A stretch of 64,000 nucleotides of DNA, from NCBI GenBank assembly GCA_029990175.1, contig JARKIP010000010.1:47548001-47612000 (forward strand), in the 5' to 3' direction. Both the position numbers and the translations under genes were made by a program. Numbering within the stretch: the stretch's first letter is position 1; each line of letters opens with the position of its first letter. This document shows, piece after piece, positions 24,301 to 35,465 of the stretch. Origin of the DNA: Petunia secreta (taxonomy: Eukaryota; Streptophyta; Magnoliopsida; Solanales; Solanaceae). Below the pieces are notes generated by a model. That model ran no database searches. It saw only the letters and a program-made list of their open reading frames with translations, and had not been told where the DNA came from.

Positions 24301-25715
24301 CTAGACTGGCCAACCAGGAAGAGGATATGCTTAGGAATAGCAAAAGGGTTAGCTTACCTTCATGAAGAATCGAGATTGAAAATAGTCCACAGAGATATTA
24401 AGGCGACCAATGTGCTTCTTGATAAGGATCTGAATGCTAAAATTTCAGACTTTGGATTGGCTAAGTTAGATGAAGAAGAGAACACTCATATTAGCACCCG
24501 AATTGCTGGAACAGTGTGAGCCTTCTTATCAATCACCTTCTTCGTAACTTTGTCTAGATATAATCTTCTCTCTGTTAGAGCTTCATTTCACTTTGAAAAA
24601 AGAAATCCTCTACTAAAATTGATTGGTATACAAAAGTTGTAAACTTCCTTCAAGGCAAAATGGAACTTCAAAGGTTCTTGCTACATGTAATGAGAGAGTA
24701 ACAGTTCTGTGCATTTGAATTTGTACTTTATCAACAATAACATGGTTTCTTTGTAGTATTTTACTTTTATTTTTTCCTATTTTGAAGGGGTTATATGGCT
24801 CCAGAGTATGCAATGAGAGGCTACTTGACAGATAAAGCTGATGTTTATAGCTTTGGAGTTGTTGCATTAGAGATTGTCAGCGGGAAAAGCAACACAAACT
24901 ACAGGCCAAAAGAGGAATTTGTTTACCTTCTTGACTGGGTAAACATTTTCTACAGAACTATGCATCTCAAATAATATCTTTTACAATAGCTGCGAAATCA
25001 TTCATCATGAATCTTCCATGTATATGTTTGTTTAACGGTTCTCTAGATTTGTATGCCAAGAAAGCTTCTCTTGCTAGTGCTTCTTGCAAAATGATATTTG
25101 CTTTGATACTTCCATTTCTTATTCCGATGGGATGAGAAAGAAAATATTAGTATAACAGTTCTTTCATTAGTTCTACTCACATGCTTATGGATGCATTTTT
25201 ACGCTTTTACTTTTACCGTTTTCCCTGCTTTATCTCCAATTTTTATCTTGCTATGGATATCAATTCAGTTTTCTTTTGGAATGCAGGCTTACGTCCTACA
25301 AGAACAGGGAAATCTCTTAGAACTAGTGGATCCATGTCTCGATTCAAATTACTCCCAAAAAGAGGTAATGACAATGATAAATCTGGCTCTGTTGTGCACC
25401 AATCCCTCTCCCACTCTCAGGCCGGCCATGTCTTCTGTCGTGAAAATGCTTGAAGGAAAACTTCCGGTTCAAGCACCACTGGTCAAGCGTAGCACATCAA
25501 ACGATGAAGCGAAATTTAAATACTTTGAGAAGCTATCACATGACAGTCAAACAAATGTTTCAACTTACTCTCAGGACAGTCAAGTGCAAGGGAGCATGTC
25601 CATGAATGCACCTTGGAATGATACCTCGGTCTCAGATCCTAGTAAAGAAGAGAGTCTGGGAGCTTCTTCCTCAACAAGGCTTCTGCCAGATCTTTATGAT
25701 GTAAACATAGACTGA
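15393..25715 (+). CDS. LRR-malectin receptor-like serine/threonine kinase (LRR-VIII-2 type), complete, 24 exons
   Basis: Joined exons: 15393-15498, 17938-18109, 18204-18275, 18517-18585, 18680-18751, 18843-18914, 19206-19277, 19347-19418, 19550-19621, 19804-19875, 19970-20041, 20849-20917, 21006-21071, 21265-21324, 21439-21477, 21577-21626, 21816-22183, 22390-22588, 22867-23007, 23677-23795, 23980-24190, 24278-24515, 24788-24938, 25287-25715. This is 3063 nt, 1020 residues, with all introns GT-AG and phases consistent. There is a signal peptide (about residues 1-28), then LRRs to about 386, nine of them on 72-nt exons in the phase typical of this family. The malectin domain spans about 403-590, the transmembrane helix about 602-625, and the kinase from about 667. 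Kinase motifs are GEGGFG (669-674), Lys690, HRD with Asp788, DFG with Asp806 and APE at 832-834. Arg787 makes it an RD kinase. Arabidopsis relatives include RKF1 and LIK1. It should act at the plasma membrane; the ligand is unknown. No lesion is visible. Confidence 0.94.
16451..17521. mobile_element. Mutator-like (MULE) non-autonomous element in intron 1 of the receptor kinase
   Basis: A perfect 9-bp target duplication AATTCTATA flanks the insert (16442-16450 and 17522-17530). The ends form long imperfect inverted repeats: GGAAAATTTACACC... on the left and, in reverse complement, GGGAGATTTACAC... on the right. Further shared words (ACCCTAA, TTACAAAA, ATACTTTT) extend the match over about 60-90 bases. 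Long TIRs with a 9-bp duplication are diagnostic of Mutator-like elements. There is no transposase. The interior has a GC-rich block (about 16620-16860), T/G-rich microsatellite-like DNA, an A-run at about 17229 and a second GC-rich block at 17247-17335. The GC blocks could be captured host gene sequence (Pack-MULE), which is inference only. Confidence 0.85.
20521..20828. repeat. 40-bp direct repeat in intron 11 of the receptor kinase
   Basis: Bases 20521-20560 and 20789-20828 are identical over 40 bp (beginning GTTTGCTATCTAG, ending GGTTCTGA), 268 bp apart. The second copy ends 20 bp before the exon at 20849. It may be a partial tandem duplication that duplicated the 3' part of the intron. 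The first copy is followed by a weaker AACAG. Confidence 0.85.
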
Positions 25716-26165
25716 TTGACCGACAATGCTATAATTATTTAGAAGTATTTATTGATTTCCACAATGTAATTATATAACTGTGAGCAACGATTTTATAGCG
25801 TGTTGCAAAGGTCAATATTTTTTGCTAGCTAGACTGACTTCCTTAGTGCAAGATACTCTGCAATTGTTGTGCACCTGCAGCTCAAGTTGGCATTTTCTTT
25901 GAAGTTCCAATTTCAACTTAGCAGGCAGACGTCGCACTTTCGTACCTTTTGATGCAACAATTTTGCCAATGACCTATGAGATAAGTCTTGTTTCTTAATA
26001 ACAAAAGGTAGTCCGATCCCAAGGATATTCATGAACTACTAATGTCTGGAAAAGTTTTATTGCTCTTTCAAGGGACAATCCACAAGGATATCTATTATAT
26101 TTTCTCCGGTGCTGAACGACATATGTTCTTATTTATCTTTTCCAGAGGAATCCATGCTGTTAGAA
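25716..26165 (+). other. 3' flank of the receptor kinase gene
   Basis: This should contain the 3' untranslated region and terminator. No canonical AATAAA was seen close to the stop, and plant poly(A) signals are often weak. No other gene was recognised. Confidence 0.4.
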
Positions 26166-26925
26166 ATTTGATCACGCCCAACTACGCCCTATAAAAGGGA
26201 GTAAGTGATCGCAACAAATATAGGTCGGTACTTAAAGTCTCGAGGTCGAATCCCACAGAAAACGCGACTCCTAGCAGTTAATCTAGCCAAGTTATTTACC
26301 CAATCAACTTTGTGAGTATTATATTTTGGTGGAGTTTATACTAATACTACTGAACAAGAAAGTAAATAACAAGTATAGAAAGATAGATTTGATTCAAGAG
26401 ATGGAGAATCTAGAGTTGATTTCCTCGACTCCTAACTTGTGCTAAAGTATTGTGTTATTAATTCCACTTGAGTCTTCCTATTGAAAAAGTGCTCCAAGTT
26501 TACAACTACCCATGATGTTGACTCTCATTTCGCTTTGAGGACTATACTTATGGTTCACAACAAGGATCAACATTCCTAATTTACTGTTTTGACAACCTAA
26601 GCAATACCTTTATTTTAGGTTGAAATACTGCTATGTGTTTAACCCTAACTCATGAATCTATTCCTAGTAATTACAAGAATAAAGGGGACAATTAATTGAG
26701 GATCCTACCAATTAATCAGCATGAAATTCGTAAGCAACATAGATAGGAAGAATTAACAAGGTTTATTTATAACACAATAATTATCATCACACAAGCATGT
26801 GGAGTGGTTCAATTAACCCTAAGACAAGAAATAACTACAAGCATACAAAACCACAAAAATATGGATATATGGATGAAATAGAGCCTTGAATCTTGATCTC
26901 CTATCTTCCTTGCCTCCTTTGATGT
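26166..26925 (-). repeat. Probable reverse-oriented LTR fragment related to element C
   Basis: The plus strand begins AAATTTGATCACGCCC. Its reverse complement resembles the LTR end and spacer before the primer site of element C (GATCAAATTTT at about 31877). The following sequence (TCGAATCCCACAGAAAACGCG and downstream) looks like dispersed repeat DNA without a reading frame. The other end and a target duplication could not be fixed. Confidence 0.3.
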
Positions 26926-27124
26926 AGAATATGTCAAAATGTCATGATATTATCAACATTTCATGGATTCTTCTACTTTTACGTAGTACCTTTTTGGTAG
27001 AGTGGCCTATATTTTTGAGTTAGCACTAAATTTTTTTTAACATTTGTATTTTGGATCGAGCACTCCTGCAATTACATTATAGGCCAATATGTTTTTGTGT
27101 TGCATTCCCAGGGACTTGTCAAAT

Positions 27125-27800
27125 TAAGAGCCTATGTAGTCAAACTTTTAAAAATTGCTTATTTTGAAAATTGATTTTCTTTAAAAATGGTTTTTATAAA
27201 AGTATTTTAAAAAGTAGCCGTTTGTGTTTTTCCAACTTATTTAAAAAATTACTTTACTTAATAGTGAGCAGCAATTTGTATTTAGTCAAATTTTTCAAAA
27301 AGTACATTGAGTGTTAAATTACGAGTAAGAGCAAGGTGGGGAAAAAAGGAATATGATGCTATTTATAGCTTAAATAAACAGGGATAAGGTATATAAGTAA
27401 TTTTGGTAAGGATATCTTTAATTTTGTTATGTCAGTACTTTCTATAACTCGGCAATTTTATTTTGTTATTTTCAAGCATTTTTCTTGAGCCGAGAGTCTA
27501 TCGGAAATATCCTCTCTACTTTACTCAAGCTAAGGGTAAGGTATGCTACATTTCACTGTCCCATACCCTACTCGTGGGATTATACGGGGTATGTTGTCGT
27601 TGTCGGTACAAATATTTTGGTAATGAAAGAAACTAAAAATTGCTTCTGCTTTTGCTTTTAAGGAGAAGTTGCCTTTTTTTTATCTTCTTCGCACAAGCAA
27701 AAAACAACTTATGCTGCTACTCAAAAATACTTATTTCTTCCTAGAAACAGCTTTTGTTGGTACTATGGGCTTCCTAGAAGCTTGGCCAAGCAGACACTTA
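27125..27800. repeat. Possible hAT-type MITE or foldback fragment
   Basis: The right edge ends AGAAGCTTGGCCAAGCAGAC after AAAAGCA/AAAATACTT-type words. The left edge has GTCAAACTTTTAAAAATTGC with similar T/A-rich arms. Elements with TTTGGCCAAGC-like termini are common in Solanaceae, but the two ends here match poorly and I found no clear 8-bp duplication. Confidence 0.28.
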
Positions 27801-27899
27801 ATCTCATTTATATGTTATTTTTGGGAAGTTGACGGAAATAGCCATCCTAATGAGTATGCATAGAATATACCATTATGATGCACACATACGTAATATATG

Positions 27900-28585
27900 C
27901 ATGAATAGGTAAAAATAGTTATTTTTAATTTATGTGGTCTAGCCGTCGTTTAGGTAGTGTAATTTCACCCCTTCGCCTTTTTTTTTTTTTTAAAAAAAAT
28001 AGATTAGTATGGGCTATATTTGCATTTTTTGTGATAATTGAGCACGTTTGAACCTAGTCGTGAAGTTTTGAACACTTTTTCCATGATATTAAATTTTTGA
28101 ACAAATTTACTAAGGGCGTGTTTGTCTGAGGACAAGAAAGTTAAGCTCAAGAGAGCAAAAAAATAGTGCCCATTACTCCTCTGGGATATTCCATCAATAA
28201 TCGAGTAAACACACCGGCCGTCACCAATTCACGCTGCACTTGTTTCGACGCTGAGCATAACATAAACTTGATGCTATAAGAAATAGAGGAAGAAAATAGA
28301 GAACAGTGTCGTTAACAACGAGAATCAGAGCAGTCATGAGAGAGAAAGTTTTTTTCACTTTTCTGGCAGTCCTGAGGATGAGAACACAGAAAGGCACGTT
28401 AACTTTTTCGGCGAGCTTTTCGAGATCGGATTTGAAAGTAAAAACTTGTTTCATGGCTTGTACGTCGTCGGCGGATGAGAATTGATAAAATGCAAGGTGG
28501 ATTTTAATCGGATTCTTGATAACTTGGAATTTTACCAACTTTAAGACCGCCTTTGACTTTTGTTTTTGAGTCCGAAATTGTTTTG
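27900..28585. other. Intergenic stretch with an unassigned frame
   Basis: Contains a poly-T/poly-A tract at about 27977-28003 and a minus-strand open frame at 28221-28538 (105 codons). The frame includes a SADDVQAMKQVFTF segment and a hydrophobic C-terminal half. It has no recognised domain, no visible splice partners and no partner frame nearby. It could be an exon of a decayed gene or chance. Confidence 0.35.
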
Positions 28586-29640
28586 TGTGTATAATGCAAT
28601 AGTATGCTTGGTTGCAGGTTGCAAGTGTTAATGAGAGAAGAATGGAACCAAGAGAGCAAATTGTGGAGCCAAAGTGATGAAATAAGCTGCACTAGGACAA
28701 GGCGCCCCACCTCCAACTCAGGGTGGTCGCCTAAAGAACAAAATACTGAGCATGGAATTTTGGAGCTTAAGCTGGGCGGCCCACCTCAACTTCTGAACGG
28801 ACCACCTCTGAAGAACATGCGACCGCCTCATCCATCATGGTTGCCTGTTCCTGACTCCCCAGTATTAGGCGACCGCCTCATCCAATAGACAGGCCACCCA
28901 AATGTGGAGAATGAAGAACAGGAAGCCGCCTTCATGAAGATGCCCCCCTGCCTTACCCTGCAAGGAAAGAAGTAAAGTCAGGAAATGTCACAAAGGGAGA
29001 GCGACCTATGTCTTTATGCGGTCGCCCAGCCCAAAAAGGGCAGTCTTGTCATTTTAAAATATACTTAGTATAAATAGAAAATGCTAGGATTTTATTATTA
29101 TTCTATTCCAAACTTTAGACTTGGAAGCAAGTACACATGCTTTCTTCAATTGTAAGCAACTTTAACTTATTTTTCCATAATTAGTACATGATTCTTGTCC
29201 TATACCATTACATGTCTTTTATTCTAACCCCTAGTATGAGTAGCTAAACTCATAACTATTGGTATAAACATACTATAATAGTTAAATTTAATGGGTAATC
29301 TTTAATTTTACTTATTTTATCTTGGGTTTGATTATTTAGCTTCTATCACTTTAACCTCTTAACTTTGGTACTCGCTACACTAGGGTTACATGCCTATTTA
29401 TCTAATTAAATACTCTGGCGAGACTAGTTTGCTTAGAATAATAGAGCTAGCAAGGACTTGAGTCTTGTTGGCTAAAATAGTCCGACTCATCTAAAAGAGG
29501 TCACTAGGGATAGGTTCTCTTTCTTTGATCAATGAGTTAGTACTTTATGTGCCAAGCTATGGCTCTAGCGAACACCGTGAGGTAGATCCCTCTTAGGCCT
29601 GGTGGATTCTAGGGGTTACCTTAAATTGACTCGACCATAT
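28586..29640 (+). repeat. 5' LTR of element C, left part
   Basis: The segment at 29337-29640 is clearly homologous to 61698-61990: both share CTCTGGCGAGA, AATAGAGCTAG, GAGTCTTGTTGGCTAAAATAG and ATGAGTTAGTACTTTATG. The upstream part has GC-rich GGCGGCCCACC and GGTCGCCTAAAG words like those near 47300-47570 and 60980. The left end at about 28586 (TGTGTGTATAATG) is a guess. Confidence 0.45.
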
Positions 29641-31689
29641 TCATACCCATTATAAGCAAGTAAAAATGATCTTACTCATTGGATGAAAACTATTATAGTT
29701 GTTTATGCCCCTAGGTTTCCTTTTATTGAATCACACACTATGCTTAATTTAACTGTTAAGTTTAGCTTTGACATCATGATATGATTGAAGAAATACGTTC
29801 TTCAACCCTCAAGAACACTACCCAGTTTGGAAAACAAGAAAATTAAAGTATATGTGAAATAAATTATTTAACTAGCTATTAGATTAACTAGATAAATAAT
29901 CAATCCAAGAGAAGAAAGAAAAGAATTAAATCCCTTAATTGCAAGTGAATTAGAACACTACAAAAAAATTATAACACCTTAATTTAGAAAATACAATCAC
30001 AAGATCACTATCCAAGGAGGAAGAAACTACAACTCATACATGAATCATCTCACACTTGAAATATTCAAGAAAATACCAAGAAGAGATAAAGGGTTACACA
30101 CACACACACACCAAGGAGTTCATCAATCATCAATCAACAAAATCTCTTTTTCTTTGTTTATGATTTTCAAATATAGAAAATCAAAACTTAGACAGTCTTT
30201 GTAACAACAAACACCGATTCGAACGCTGATACCAAATAAATAATAATAAAACAAGATTAAAAATGAATAAAGCAAGATACAAATTGGATTGGATTAAGGC
30301 AACAATTAAAAGGTGAGGTCTAATCACCTCCTTAATCACATAAACCAAAGAGGACCTATACTATTTGACTCTAAATTAGATTAACATAAATTACAAATCA
30401 ATGATTAAGGGGTCGTTTGGTACGAAATGAGTTATACAGGGATTACTAGTACAAGGATTAGTAATGCAGGGATTAGTAATACATGGATTATTAATGCAGG
30501 GATTGTTTTTTATCAAGTGTTTGGTTCATTGTATTAAAAATTGGATATACAAGGTATAACTTAATCTATTGTTTGGTTCAAAACTTTATAAACTTTTGTT
30601 TACAATTATACCCTTAAACTTTTACTAGATTTTTATACTTCATGTGTTAGTCATGACTAACGAGTTTAGCAATCACAATGTAACTTTTAACATTTTCCTT
30701 AAACTAATTCTCTTGTAATGATATACATATGATAAGTTGTCTCATTTTTATCATGTTCCATGTAATTCGTTAAAAAAAAAAAAAAATAGAAAACACAGTA
30801 GGTTTAACCACTTAGACTTGCAAATGACTTCTTGAAGCTCCTTTGACTGCAAGGTGACTAAGACAATATAGAGGGACGCAGAGATAACTAAACATCAAAT
30901 AAGATGTGCATTTAAATTCATCAAACAAAAAAGGACCTAGGAACATATCAGCAGCACCAATTAATCATCTAGTTAAATCAGGGGTATTTGTGTCCTTTTG
31001 AATTGTAATCCATGTATAAATAAACCATGTATTGTTTATGCCATCTAGTAGGAGGTATTAACTTATACTCTATTTTCTGTATAAGGAATACCTGGATTGT
31101 TTATACATAGTTTTAAAAACACTACCAAACAATGTATAAACCCAATACAAAACTTTATACAGGGATTAGCTAATACAATACATCATACCAAACGACCCCT
31201 AAGTGTTTAAGCAACATGCTTAGCCAAAGGTCACAATTCATCAATGTCAAATAATCAAACTGTAAACCTAGCTAATGGCATAAAAGAGCTTATATAGTAA
31301 CTTTCCTAATATGGTATGAAATTCCCTAATTGCCCCTAAAATGGGCTACAAGTAAAAGCGATTAAACTAAAAATAGTATATGGAACGCCTTCAGCGCGGT
31401 CGCGTCTATAGCATCATAGATGCGCTGAAAAACTCAGGAGACTCTCGCGGTCGCGGCCTAGGTCACGCGTTCGCGAGAAGCAATTATTCAACCAACCTTT
31501 GATGAGCTCGCGATCATGCTAGTGTCATCGCGGTAGCACTGAACGATTTTAAGTCCAGAAGCAGAGAGTGTGCAAACTTGCACTGCATCACCCAAAAATA
31601 GTTCAGGCTAATTCGTTTTCAAGAATAGGCCTTGCAGTCTTTATAACTCTCTTTCTTGGCTCCTCGCGAAGGGTTTATTCGTGGCTCGG
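29641..31689. repeat. Unclassified inserted repeat DNA within the 5' LTR region of C
   Basis: Compared with the copy at 61990-62250, extra DNA lies here. It includes a (CA)n microsatellite at 30097-30109, the PIF-type MITE at 30409-31199, and a GC-rich part at 31390-31560 with repeated GCGGTCGCG words. No coding similarity was seen. Boundaries are approximate and the class is unknown. Confidence 0.35.
30409..31199. mobile_element. PIF/Harbinger-type MITE (Tourist-like), 791 bp
   Basis: Terminal inverted repeats GGGGTCGTTTGGTA (30409-30422) and TACCAAACGACCCC (31186-31199) are perfect over 14 bases. Internal ACAGGGATTA words occur near both ends. The flanks are TAA at 30406-30408 and 31200-31202, a 3-bp duplication of the TWA type expected for PIF/Harbinger. 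There is no coding region. The element is long for a MITE. Confidence 0.85.
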
Positions 31690-31881
31690 GTTGCATCACA
31701 TTAGAAATTAGTTCAAATTATTCTTTATTCCTAGGACTATGGACTTTACTAACTTGACTCATTATTTGCGATACTTTACTTAAGACATCACTAGTTCCTT
31801 GTGGATTTTGACTTGGTAAATTCACCAATTATATTTGCATCCGGCTAGTTACCCTTCGGGGTTTACTCTTGGTCATGATCA
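31690..31881 (+). repeat. 5' LTR of element C, 3' end
   Basis: Shares TTGCATCACATTA and TTCCTTGTGGATTTTGAC with the region at 62184-62218. It ends ...GGTCATGATCA at 31881, directly before the AATTT spacer and primer binding site. Confidence 0.5.
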
Positions 31882-31886
31882 AATTT

Positions 31887-31905
31887 TAGCGCCGTTACCA
31901 GGAAA
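31887..31905 (+). other. Primer binding site of element C (tRNA-Asp type)
   Basis: TAGCGCCGTTACCAGGAAA differs at a few bases from TGGCGCCGTTGCCGGGGA, the common primer site of Athila-like Gypsy elements. It fixes plus-strand orientation, and gag follows about 100 bases later. Confidence 0.75.
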
Positions 31906-32004
31906 CTACGATTTCAAGATTTTTACATTAGTCATTCAAGTTTATTAGTTCTTAGTTCCTAGAGTTTTACCTTTTCACTTTGTTTTACCTTGTGAAGGTG
32001 ATAT

Positions 32005-34088
32005 ATGGCCGAGAGAATGATTCTTCCTAATCGGGCATCACAAAATCCTCATCATAATCGTCCACATGTGGACAATAAAGTCAATCCCTTCGATGGAGTT
32101 CCAGATGACCATTAGGAGGATTATGAGGAAGAGTATGAAGCAAATCTTGGTGTTGATGGCCAAGAAGAGTTTTTTGAGAAAGTCAACGAGGGAGTTGAGG
32201 GCCATGTTCTTGATGCCCTTAGAAATGATGTCCTACTTAATGATAATGTCCCTATTGAGGGAATGCAAGGGAATGATGGTGTTAATGCTAATGATGGACC
32301 TGGGGGCAATGTTAACCGAGGTGGCAACAATGCTAATAGAGGTAGCTGTGGTATTGCTAATCGTGGAGGCAGAGGTATGAATGTCAACCAAGGAGGAAAT
32401 GCGAACTGTGAAAATGACCGCAATGTGAATCATAATCCAAGAAATCTTAGAGGTGGAAGAAACTTCAATCCACCTATTCAAGAGGTTGATTACAAAAGTG
32501 TTGAAGAGATAGAGGTTGAGGGGTTTGCAAGTGCTATTGTACCACCACCTATTCCAGGAAATGCAACCCCCAATACTCCCCAAATAATTTTGCATGGTTT
32601 AGAACAAAATGAGTTTTTTGTGGAGGACATGAAGATGCTAATGAACATTTGCAGAGTTTTCTCCAAACTTGTAGACTTTACAAGTCTGCCAATGTAACTG
32701 ATGAGTCATTACGCCTTAGGGTATTTTCATTCTCTTTACAAGGTAAGGCCAGGCCAAGTCATGGTTGCACAAGCTTTCAAAGAATTTTATATATACATGG
32801 CATGACTTAGTGAAGAAGTTTTTGGCTAAGTTCTTGCCAAAGGGAAAACAAGAGTCTTTGAGAGACAAGGTTTATATGTTCAAGTAAGTCAAATCGGATT
32901 CTCTATTCGAAGATTGGGAAAGTTTTCAAGATGTATTCCTATAATGTCCAGCTCATGGGTTTGGGGATGATATGCTCCTACAATGTTTCTATCAAGGGTT
33001 GAAAAATATGAATCAATCGAGCGTTAATAACCTTCGTGGAGGAGCGGTGATGGATAAGTCATATGAGGTGAAAGAAATTCTCAACAAAGTTCTCAAGCAA
33101 TCCCAAGATTGGCAATCCCGAGCTCAAAATCCAAGGGGTGAAGGTAGCATGCATCCAATGATTATGAAGAGAATGGAGGAGAAAGATGAGAAAATGCCAA
33201 GGATTCTCACTTCAATTGAAGTCCTTAACCACAATAAAAAGTGAGCAATTATGCTAAAGAGAAAAAGGTGAACAAGGTTGAAAATTTCCAAGTAACCAAT
33301 ACCGGCCACCAAGTAGCTCCTATGGGTTATGTGACACCGGGAGGTGCCCCTTTGACACTCCTCCAACTCGGTCAAGAGGGGTACTATCCGGATCAATGCT
33401 ATAACATTCAAGAGGAAGAGGCCAACTATGTGGCTTAACTATCAACGTCAAAGGGGAGGATATGGTCAAGGAGGGTATGAAAGGCCTTATCCACAAGGCT
33501 AGTGGAGACAAAGCCAATGACGGACCACTTGGAACAACAACCAAGAAGGAAGGTGAGCAAGTTTCTGTCAACCATATGTTTCAAGAGTTCCTTACAAGCA
33601 ACATGAACAAGAGGGCAAAGATAATTCAAGATTAGAAGATATGATGAGGCAAATATTGAAAATGTAAGAAGGGTACACCAGAGACATCAAAGATATTAAG
33701 CAAACAACGGTATCCCATACAACATCCATTAAGGCCCTTGAATCGCAAATGAGCCACTTGTCACAACAAGTTAACCAAATGCCACAAGAGGCACTGCCAA
33801 ATGATACAGTAATGAACCCCAAGAGAAATGGAAAAGATCAAGTTAGCAATTACAACAAGAAGTGTCAAAACATGGAGTGACCTAAAAGCAAAAGGTGTTG
33901 ATGAAGTTGTTCATTTAGGAGTCAATGATGATGATGATATTGGTGTGGAGTTGCATGATGATGAAGCTAATAGGAAGAATATGATACAAGAAGAGGAAGT
34001 GAGGCAAGGTGATGTTAATTTCCAAAGCAACGAAATTGATGTTGAGGCAATCCATCAAAAGCCTACTTTCGAAGTCACTACCACATAA
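32005..34088 (+). pseudogene. Gag remnant of element C
   Basis: Starts at ATG 32005 (MAERMILPNRASQN). TAG at 32113-32115 interrupts the acidic segment where Gln is expected. A Gly/Asn-rich stretch follows (32263-32460). The capsid-like part appears after a frameshift near 32625: EDANEHLQSF, then DESLRLRVFSFSLQGKA and KKFLAKFLPKGKQESLRDKV. Around 32885 a TAA replaces a probable CAA. The C-terminal part includes HGFGDDMLLQCFYQGL. The family's role is RNA packaging and particle formation. At least four lesions are visible. Confidence 0.75.
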
Positions 34089-34264
34089 AAAGCCAAACCA
34101 AAGAAAACTCAACCACTCAAATAAAGCCTTCCTAGTCCAAGCTCCATCCCAGACTACACCTTCCTTTTCCACAAAGAACCGCCAAGCAAAGATAAGCTTC
34201 TCATGCTAAGAAGATTTGGGAGAAGATAGCTACCACTTCTATCAACATTCCACTAGTTGATGCC

Positions 34265-34735
34265 TTGGGACAAATGTCAAGTGTAGCCAAATTCATGAAG
34301 GATCTTGTGTCAAAGAAGACTTTTGGAGATTTTGAGACTATCAAGGTCACTCACCAATGTAGTGCCATTGTCTCACAGCATATAGCCCACAAGATGGAAG
34401 ATCCCAAAGCTTTCAGTATTCCTTGCTCTATTGGTGGAAGGTACTTTTATAAAGCATTGTATGATTTGGGTGCTAGTATTTATTTTAGGCCTTATGCGCT
34501 GAATAAAACCTTGGGACTAGTTAGTCCAAGATCAACCTCGATGAAATTGCAAATGACCGATCATTCTATGAAGAGGCCAATTGGATGTGTTGATGATGTC
34601 TTGGTGAAGGTAGACAAATTCATCTTCGCGTCGCAATTTTTAATTCTTGATTTTCCCATGGACTTTGATGTCCATATCATACTTGGACGTCAACTTCTAG
34701 CCACCGGGAGGGCTTTTGTGATGTTGAAAGGGTGA
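34265..34735 (+). pseudogene. Aspartic protease region of element C
   Basis: A continuous frame of 156 codons carries KALYDLGASIYFRP, the Athila-type version of the retropepsin active site (D-L-G-A-S), and later IILGRQLLATGRA, the second conserved element. Upstream of it, KTFGDFETIKVTHQCSAI matches the usual linker. This part is intact by itself, but the surrounding polyprotein is broken, so no processed product is expected. Confidence 0.75.
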
Positions 34736-34897
34736 ACTAAATTTTTGATTTAATGTGGAGAAGGTGGTTGTCTATATTTGTAAGTCTCTACGGCAACCAA
34801 TGGAGGAGAAGGCCACTTGTTCATATGTGGATATGATGTTGGATGTGATCATTAAAAAAGAAAGTGCCATGGTGAGTCAAGAGGATTCTCTATCCGC

Positions 34898-35465
34898 ATG
34901 ATTTGGAATATGGACATAGATGATGAGAATAGAGTGAAAAAGTATGTGTTGGCATTAGCGGAGTTGGGATCTAGACTCTTTGTCCCCAAAAAGATTTTCT
35001 TAGACCTTGAAACCCGCAAAACACCACCAATCAAACCTTCAACTGAAGAACCCCCTACACTTAAACTAAAAGTCCTACCATCCCATTTGAGATATGCTTT
35101 CCTTGGCCCAAACTCTGCTCTTCCAATAAACATTTCATCCAACTTGACCAATGACCAAGAAGAGAAACTTTTGGAAGTGGTGAAAAGGGGGACAAAGGCC
35201 ATTAGATGGACTCTTGCTAATATAAGGGGTATTGATCTGGGGTGTGCACCAATAAGATTTTTCTTGAAGATGGGTGCAAGCCTTCAGTGGAGCGCCAAAG
35301 GAGATTGAAACCTCCAATGCAAGAGGTTGTTAAAGAAGATATCATAAAGTGGTTTGATGCAGAAGTGGTTTATCCTCTATCGGATAGTGAATGGGTGTCC
35401 CCCGTTCAATGTGTGCCTAAAAAAAGGGGTATGAGCATGGTGCAATTGAGAATGGGGAGGCTATT
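34898..35465 (+). pseudogene. Reverse transcriptase N-terminal part of element C, cut by element B
   Basis: Carries the pre-RT linker (LPSHLRYAFLGPNSALPI), then LTNDQEEKLLEVVKRGTKAI. After a frameshift near 35290 comes RRLKPPMQEVVKEDIIKW and SEWVSPVQCVPKKRGM, conserved RT N-terminal motifs. It stops at the element B insertion. A second copy of 35230-35465 lies at 44733-44954. Confidence 0.75.

Noticed and set aside
28604..28888. Pro-rich plus-strand frame of 94 codons
   Set aside because: Lies in GC-rich repeated words of the C-type LTR region that recur near 47300 and 60980; no domain.
32066..32380. Met/Leu-rich plus-strand frame of 104 codons
   Set aside because: Shadow of the acidic and Gly/Asn-rich part of element C's gag in another frame.
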